Source: Cristatella mucedo
Taxonomy: Eukaryota; Bryozoa; Phylactolaemata; Cristatellidae
Length of the DNA: 64,000 nt
Assembly (NCBI GenBank): GCA_009760855.2
Contig: WPIO01000025.1
Coordinates: 2,407,501 to 2,471,500 of the forward strand
Direction of reading: 5' to 3'
The notes beneath the pieces are model-generated. The model was given only the letters and a program-made list of their open reading frames with translations. It was not told where the DNA came from and made no database searches. This document shows positions 58,029 to 64,000 of this stretch, in pieces. A program made the position numbers and the translations under genes. Position 1 is the first letter of the stretch. Each line of letters starts with the position of its first letter.

Positions 58029-59175
58029 TTCATCCAACCCACAGTGCGAAAAGATCTAGTGGAGTCCAACCAGGTAACGTAGAGCCGGAAAACCGCATGA
58101 AGTCGAACAAAGCGTGAATGCCATCCTTGAGCAGCCGGATTTGTCTAACGCATCACGACACTTTTTTGGCTATTTTTCAGCTTGGTTTTTCTTTAGCCAT
58201 AGAGAAAGTGAGAGAAAGATAAGGGGACGTTTGTACAAGGAACTTCAGCTGTCGGTCGTAGAAACTTCTCACCTACTCCGGTCTGATAAAATCCGATGCG
58301 CTCCCCAATACCGTTCACTAGTCCTAATAGAAAGCGTCAGCCATAGCCCCATCTCAACCTCTTGTTGTTTGCAACACTGTGCACCGCTGCCGGAGACTGC
58401 CCTAGTTCAACCTAATAATTTTGAATGTGAGTCCATAAACAAAAGTCGCTGACGTCACGCTTGCGTTTTGCCCTTTTTGACATTCGTAGTACTAATACTA
58501 GGGTAAAAATATGATAAGTGCCTGGTCAAAAATTAAAGTGGTGATAATTTACTAATATAGCTATAGCATCACACTCATAGTTAAAAAAAACGCGGGAATG
58601 CGTATTTAGAAATTTTTGTTACACTATTCAATGCATTTAAACCTAATTTGGAATATCTCTTCACATGTTACTCGCTTGAATATTCTGCAATGAAGTGCTG
58701 GAAAATTACTTCTTCAGCAGTGCTAGCTCAGCTGCTATGTAAGCGGGCACTCAAGACTAGCCTTCCAAAGCCAAGTTGGAGTTTCCAAGTTATTTTTTAC
58801 AGGGTGTAAACTAGCGATTTGATAGTTCGGCGTAAAATCCCGATGCTATCAGGTGTACGACATAAGCTGCCAGACTTTCGCATTTCGGCTCTACGTCGGC
58901 CATGCCATACCGTACTGCAATACAGTATCCTGCAAACCGAAATAGAAGTCACTAGCATGCTCATATACATGTCTGTTCTAGCGTGCTTCCCATGAGCCCC
59001 AGTGCTGGAGAATTAAAGCCGGCTAGTCGGGAGCACTTATAAGAGACAGATTGCTTGACGTCTACCTTACCGGTTCTGGCAACGATTCTTCGGGCTAGGA
59101 CCTGCTACTTTCCCTATTTGGTATCCAGATGACGGTCCAAAGCGGATGCTAGCCACCAATCGAATTGGCAATAAA
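57571..59175. other. Unassigned intergenic DNA
   Basis: Apart from a (TA)n tract at 57998-58025, no feature was recognised. Confidence 0.4.
57998..58025. repeat. (TA)n microsatellite
   Basis: About 28 bp of TA units, pure. Confidence 0.95.
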
Positions 59176-59179
59176 AGCC

Positions 59180-59788
59180 ATAATAATAATAATAATAATA
59201 ATATTGCACTTGATAAAGCGCCCTCAGAGAACTTAATCTCTTTCTAGGCGCTTTACATTTGCTGCAAAGTGATACGCAATAGAATAGTAAGTAAAATCAT
59301 GCTTGAAAAACAAACAAAATGAATAACATGGTTAGGGGTGACATGCACTGGGTCAGCATGCAAATGTGGTTAGTGGCAGCATGAACAGTGTCAGCACGCA
59401 TAAGCACATCGAGGACGAATCACAAGGACCCACTAAATGCTGTCCTAAATAGGAATGTTTTTAAGTTTCTTTTAAATGTGGTCAGGTCAGGGGATGTTCT
59501 GATGCAGGTCGGGAGGGAGTTCCAGGCTGTGGGAGCATACGAGCTAAATGCACGGTCTCCAAAGGATTTAAGGTTTGTACGAGGTATTTCTAGACTGTTG
59601 GATTCCGAAAAGCGAGTGGTACGATGCTTTGCCTGATGGGGTAGTATCTCTGAAAGATAGGCTGGAGCCATAGAATGAAGAGACCTAAAAGTGAGCGACA
59701 AAACCTTGAAGTCAATCCGTTGCTTGACTGGTAACCAGTGCAGGTCGGCGAGAAGTGGAGTAATGTGGCAACTGCGACGCTCACGGCA
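59180..59788 (-). mobile_element. LINE-A 3' portion, young copy
   Basis: The minus frame 59420-59701 is open (APAYLSEILPHQAKHRTTR, RAFSSYAPTAWNSLPTCIR). The 3' untranslated region, intact terminal hairpin (59214-59257) and (AAT)n follow. Sharp 5' truncation at 59788. Nearly identical to 16823-17577 over the shared part. Confidence 0.93.
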
Positions 59789-60227
59789 GATGCAGCAGCC
59801 ACCGAATCTAAAGCATTTGTTTTTGGAAAACTGTCAGCCATTGAAGCATATTCCTTGAGGCGAACACCCAGCTACACATATAAGAAACTTCGAGAAGATC
59901 CGACATTTCGCTATCCAAGTTTAATAATTCAGCACCAGAATGTCATCTGGGGGGACTTGGGTGAGAAAAAGATCGCGAGTAGAGCCAGTGCCAAAACCGG
60001 GTCTCTCTCGATTACCGGTAAAGTCACTATATCAGGACTTAACAAATGACCACTCGAGAGCGCTTACTGATTAAATACCACATCGAATGCAAACCTACTA
60101 AACGCTTTCGTAAAACGAATCAATAGATGCTAAGAAAAGCAGCCAGCTGTCAATATATCAAGGTTGGCTGCTACCACGAGGCTGCTGCAGATGAATAATT
60201 AAATCAGCAGCCGTCCAGTGCAGGTCG
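59789..60227. other. METTL14 3' flank, including possible 3' UTR
   Basis: On the minus strand this follows the METTL14 stop. A variant polyadenylation signal ATTAAA (minus strand) lies at 59920-59925. A plus-strand frame runs through to 60049 but has no recognised domain. Confidence 0.45.
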
Positions 60228-60788
60228 TCAACCAGTCCAGCCACGAAAACCTCCACGACCCAAGAAGGTATTCGATGGACCTCGACCACCGCGACGGCCG
60301 CCGCCGCGAGGTCCCCCGAAACCGCGAGGCAGTTGTCCTCCTCTGAGCAGTCCCCCACTGCCAATGCCTCGACCTCGGTCAGAACGCCCCATAAGGCCTC
60401 CATCAGAGGGGCCGCCACCACCAGGTTTGGTTTTGGGCGGCGGCGACTTGGGCCGCAACCGCTCAATCTCTTCGGTGCAGCCCGTGAGATAGCCAATCGG
60501 CTCTCGGGTGAAGAAACTTCGGTAGGCGGTCGCATCGAAATTGCTGCTTGTCAACTCCGGACCGACGGTCAGCCATCCGGGCCTGATGGTGGAGTCACGG
60601 CCGAAGAGATGCAGGCGCCGCCTGCCGAGACAGAAGTGCTCTGCGATGTGAAAAATTTCGACCGGCTTGTCCTTGCTACCGTATGGGGGCTCCTCTTCGA
60701 TGATGAGGTCTATGTCGACGTTAGCGTGAATGAAGTCGGCGTCCGTGCTGCGACGGACCGTGCCTTTGATGCCCATAAGGCAATGCTC
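60228..60788 (-). CDS. METTL14: METTL14 terminal coding exon
   Basis: METTL14 is the catalytically inactive, RNA-binding partner of METTL3 in the nuclear m6A mRNA methyltransferase. This exon encodes 186 residues and TGA, starting in phase 0 after the acceptor CCCTGCTTCAG (minus strand, 60789-60799). It opens with [19 protein letters not shown], including the Arg that contacts RNA and is near-invariant, and continues [63 protein letters not shown]. After that comes a Gly/Arg-rich tail with RGG-type repeats (GRGGFRG), as in animal METTL14, where it helps bind RNA. It corresponds to roughly the last 40% of the protein. The EPPL-type degenerate catalytic loop lies in upstream exons, expected at higher coordinates, which I did not find before 64000. 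Confidence 0.95.
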   Translation of the reverse strand, partial: EHCLMGIKGTVRRSTDADFIHANVDIDLIIEEEPPYGSKDKPVEIFHIAEHFCLGRRRLHLFGRDSTIRPGWLTVGPELTSSNFDATAYRSFFTREPIGYLTGCTEEIERLRPKSPPPKTKPGGGGPSDGGLMGRSDRGRGIGSGGLLRGGQLPRGFGGPRGGGRRGGRGPSNTFLGRGGFRGWTG

Positions 60789-61234
60789 CTGAAGCAGGGC
60801 GAAATGAAGTCGCATACTGCGATCTCCAGGTGTCGCGAGGCTGTGCGACTGCTGCACTGCATTGCGTGCGCAAAGGTTGGAGCAGGAGACTCAAGGAAAT
60901 GCGATAAACTCGCTCGGACAGAAAGCTTCATGCATTGCACACAGTAGCAGGCCAGAAACAAGGGAGGCTCCGGCTATTGCTGCTGGGGGAGCGGTGCAGA
61001 GCGGTGATGCATAGGCGAGAAAATGAAGTCGCATGCACGGTTGCAAGACATAACAGGGGCCGACCGAGATGCTACTGACAAGTCAGGCACACGGCACAGT
61101 CATAAACACAGAGAGAATGAAGCAGACACCATTAGGCATTACAGCTTCTCAGGTATAAACACAATATCAGAAACGACCCTGGTTATTTTAACAATTTTTA
61201 CAGTGACAGCTAATAAAAACAACAAAAAACTTTG
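60789..61234 (-). other. METTL14 intron sequence, proximal
   Basis: Follows from the acceptor at 60789. The string AATGAAGTCGCAT occurs twice (60804 and 61024). No upstream METTL14 exon was recognised here. Confidence 0.5.
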
Positions 61235-61453
61235 CAAAGCACCATATGATAATTACATCTCTTTCTAAGCACCCTACACAAGCTGGAAACGAAGCAGATC
61301 AATTGGTCGGCAGTAACATGCACAATTTCAACATGCATAAGCAAACAAACAATAATTCACACCGACTGAGCAACTACTGCAACAGAAAAGGTGGATTTTA
61401 GCTTACTTTTACACACCATCAAGTGAGTTGAGTAAGTTGCACGCTTTGAGAGC
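61235..61453 (-). mobile_element. LINE-A-related 3' end, diverged
   Basis: Inverted terminal block (AAAGCACCATATGATAATTACATCTCTTTCTAAGC, in part), then GTAACATGCACAATTTCAACATGC and ATTCACACCGACTGAGC, in the family's inverted order. Confidence 0.6.
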
Positions 61454-61455
61454 AT

Positions 61456-61990
61456 AATAATAATAATAATAATAATAATAATGCACTTGATAAAGCGCCA
61501 TAAGAGAACTCAATCTCTTTCTAGGCGCTTTACATCTGCTGCAAAGGGAAATGCAATTGAATGGTGAGTAATATCATGCTTGATAAACAACATGAATAAC
61601 ATGGTTAGGGGTGACATGCACAGGGTCGGCTTGCAAATGTGGTTAGTGGCAGAATGCCTAGGAATTGAAGGCAATGAGTCTCAAAAAAAGATTTGAGGTT
61701 GGTCAGAGGTTAAGCTAAACGACTTCAGCCCGAGTAGCTGAGGCATGATGGGAAGCCTGGGGAGTAAGTATTTCAGATACCTACACTGCAGCAAGGGACC
61801 GAAAGCACCGGAAGCGGTGGGACCTTGCGGGTGCCAAGGGTGCCACTGCGAATCGGTGAGAAGTGGTGCAACGTGGCAGTTTCGAAGACAAACAAGCCCA
61901 GCTGTACAGTTGCGCACCAACTGTAACTATCTTATTGCAAAGGCAGTAAGACGTGCGAGTAGGTCTTACTAACCGGTGGCCACGAACGAG
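61456..61990 (-). mobile_element. LINE-A copy with internal deletion
   Basis: (AAT)n at 61457-61482, terminal hairpin (61491-61534) and well-preserved 3' untranslated DNA to 61655, then a jump into a diverged C-terminal/connection region (GAGAAGTGGTGCAACGTGGC near 61857). It is probably deleted or recombined in the middle. Confidence 0.75.
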
Positions 61991-62093
61991 TGTCTTCATG
62001 TTTGCTTTAACGCAATGTCCTTTGCCTGATACTCGATTGCTTGTGCCTACTTAATACAGCGAAGGTCACTATTCCCACTGGTACGGGTTCTCT

Positions 62094-62165
62094 TAAAGTA
62101 AGTTGTTAGTGCCTGAATGGGGATTAAGTTCTCTTAGGATTTACAAACGAGCCATTATTATTATG
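62094..62165 (+). mobile_element. SINE1 or LINE-A tail fragment
   Basis: TTAGTGCCTGAATGGGGATT and AAGTTCTCTTAGG match the SINE1 version of the shared tail, ending in ATTATTATT. Confidence 0.6.
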
Positions 62166-62204
62166 CTTGATCATGGTATTATCAGCCAATCGCAGCTGAT
62201 ACGA

Positions 62205-62405
62205 AAGAGGGCTTCCCCGGAAAGATGCCAAACCAACACCGGCAGAAGTTGAGTTTGCCGCTGCAGTCATCATTGTAGAGTAGTATGGGAAGAATACAAT
62301 TACAATGAACATAAGCACTTTAAAAAAAAGCTTTTTTTGGGAGAGGGAGCAGTACCAAGTAATGTGCACAGTTGCAAGTGTGAGTGCTAAGTAATGTTCG
62401 TCATT
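62205..62405 (+). repeat. Dispersed repeat Q (copy 2)
   Basis: Aligned in reverse orientation with 39780-40145. CACCGGCAGAAGTTGAGTTT and GCCGCTGCAGTCATC correspond to the same blocks there, and GCTAAGTAATGT is at 62387-62398. Confidence 0.5.
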
Positions 62406-62409
62406 GTGG

Positions 62410-63895
62410 GCGTGCCATCGCCATCGCCATCACGTGGTTCCAAGTTCACTTTCTGCCTATACGTCGGCCTGTAAGCATGCTATTCACTCTATTCTCTCTT
62501 ATCTTATCTTATTACCACGTGCTCCAGAGTAGCACGCACGACGGCTACTTCATCAGTATGTACGTTTGCTCGCTCGCGTTGCCTGTATGCGCTACCATAC
62601 AGCCGTCGTCGACATCGCAACAACTCGCTAGTGGGGGCGCCACTCTTCGTGGCATGCCAACGAGCCCCTACACCGTAACGGGATGGCTGACGGATTTGAT
62701 AAACAGACACACAGGGTATTCTATGTAGAAAAGGCTGAAGCATTGGTACAAGCATAAGCATCCCATTTTCAAAGGACTTGCTCTGGACGCCTCAATATAC
62801 TCGAGCCTACGAACGCCAGCCATTTTTATTTCGGCCGAGCGATCTATGAGTCGAGCTTCGGGTTTTGATTGATGCTGGACCAATGTGGAGCCAAAAAGTT
62901 GAGGCTGATTCTCCTTCTGATGAGTCTGCAGACTTTGCTCCTCCCCCTAAAATGTTGTGACCTATGATGACACAGTAGCCCAAATCTGGGAAATTTGTCC
63001 AAAATCTGTGGGAAAGTCTGCCGTGTAAATGCTGCTTAACGGGCAAGGCATCAAAGCATAATGACGAACAAGACGAAATGCTGTCGTGAGAGGAGTGTCG
63101 GGAGCACATGGAATGCACTCGCTGTGTGAGAAACATTATGTCGAACCACATAAACAGGGGCTGGCGCACGCACGGATGCACGTACGACTTGAGCAGTGCT
63201 CTCCACAAGCTGCTTGAGCTGAAGCTTCGCTCCGAACACAAACGACTAGGGAGCAGAACGAAACTGTAGGCCCCCCACTCTGTGGGCCATCACAGTACTG
63301 GCAACCTGCAGAAGGTCACTTGGGCCAATGCTTGTAGCTAGCATTAAGTGTAGCTAGCATTAAGACAAGGACGAGTGGCAGATCTTGACCTTAACAGAGG
63401 GCTCAAATTACAGGATGGTTGTGGGTGGTGGCATTTTGAGCGCAGCCCATCCCTTCGAGTCTGTCATGACTAGCTGGCCCCTTCTCTATTCTATTTTCTT
63501 CATTCTTCTCCCCTTCTCTTCTATGGCCACAGGCATGGGGATGGTCAAGCTTCTACAACAAAGAGTTCTACCACAGCAGCCAGCAACATGCAGAACCGCA
63601 GTAGTGCACCAATGGACACAGCATTACATCCCCCCCTTTCAGACAACGCTCCCAGTGGCGGTCAGCTACTACTGCGGTCTAATTACCTTTGTTCGCTGAA
63701 ATATCTGCATAGGACCAATGTTCTTGCTGTGACCAGGATTCTTGATGTTAGTCTTTATCCAGCATATATCCTCGCAGCGGCGAAAGCCCCAGCGCTTGAG
63801 ACACTAGCAGTAGAAGACAGAACAAAGGTGCTCTTATTACAACGGCACATGCAGGTCACGATGGGCAAATAGATCTCGACCTGCCTTTGCTTTGC
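62410..63895. other. Unassigned DNA, probably METTL14 intron
   Basis: No METTL14-like exon or recognised repeat. Frames at 62807-63241 (-) and 63385-63872 (+) have no known motif. A short direct duplication (GTAGCTAGCATTAAG) is at 63335-63365. Confidence 0.4.
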
Positions 63896-63899
63896 ATGT

Positions 63900-63970
63900 A
63901 TAATAATAATGCGTTTGCATAGCACCCTCAGAGAACTGAATATCTTTCTAGGCACTTTACAAATGCGTAC
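63900..63970 (-). mobile_element. LINE-A terminal tail
   Basis: (AAT)n at 63901-63910, then AGCACCCTCAGAGAACTGAA and CTTTCTAGGCACTTTAC: the inverted terminal hairpin block. Confidence 0.75.
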
Positions 63971-64000
63971 TTGAGCTCTTTCTTTTCGGTAGGGGGCTTA

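Noticed and set aside
59738-60049. Plus-strand open frame next to METTL14
   Set aside because: Its first part is inverted LINE-A, and the rest has no recognisable domain or splice context.
60333-60947. 204-residue plus-strand open frame over the METTL14 exon
   Set aside because: It is a shadow of the METTL14 coding sequence. The minus frame has the conserved motifs and a splice acceptor.
62807-63241. Candidate upstream METTL14 exon on the minus strand
   Set aside because: The peptide has none of the METTL14 motifs expected before EHCLMGIKG, such as the CWIKTNK region.

Overview
This is a repeat-rich animal (metazoan) genome segment, most likely from an invertebrate. The evidence is two spliced protein-coding genes of animal families (a CNNM metal transporter and METTL14), kilobase-scale introns, LINE retrotransposons of the CR1/L2 type, tRNA-derived SINEs, a dead hAT transposon and long simple repeats. 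I cannot assign a phylum from sequence alone. There is no sign of an operon, a CRISPR array or any prokaryotic feature.

Layout. 1-13.5 kb: intergenic DNA made of LINE tails, a truncated LINE, a degenerate tandem repeat of about 335 bp and SINEs. 13.56-14.47 kb: GC-rich, CpG-rich upstream region. 14.467-42.273 kb (+): an apparently complete CNNM gene in five coding exons (14467-15904, 27990-28133, 33840-33977, 35179-35427, 41366-42273). They join in frame to 958 codons, and every intron is phase 1. The introns (about 12.1, 5.7, 1.2 and 5.9 kb) are filled with LINE copies, SINEs, a hAT remnant and simple repeats. 42.3-60.2 kb: a long intergenic repeat zone with a nearly complete but dead LINE (51.2-54.2 kb), a second degraded one, a dispersed repeat with a palindromic end, and SINEs. 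60.228-60.788 kb (-): the terminal coding exon of METTL14, whose upstream exons I could not find in the window. The two genes are convergent (tail to tail).

Mobile elements. Two related CR1/L2-type LINE families recur. 'LINE-A' ends in a conserved hairpin followed by (ATT)n; 'LINE-B' has a different 3' end. SINE1 has a tRNA-like head and the same 3' hairpin as LINE-A, which suggests it borrows the LINE-A machinery. SINE2 has a tRNA-like head, a body with two mutually exclusive hairpins and a (TTTA)n-like tail; three of its copies sit inside LINEs. Two LINE-A copies about 42 kb apart are almost identical, so the family was active recently. At least three further repeats (here P, Q, R) do not match a family I recognise.

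Function. The two genes are not expected to work together. CNNM is a membrane Mg2+ transport or regulatory protein. METTL14 is the RNA-binding partner of METTL3 in the nuclear m6A writer. Exon borders, reading frames and motifs were read directly from the sequence; family names come from recognised conserved motifs; ages and LINE-SINE partnership are inferred.
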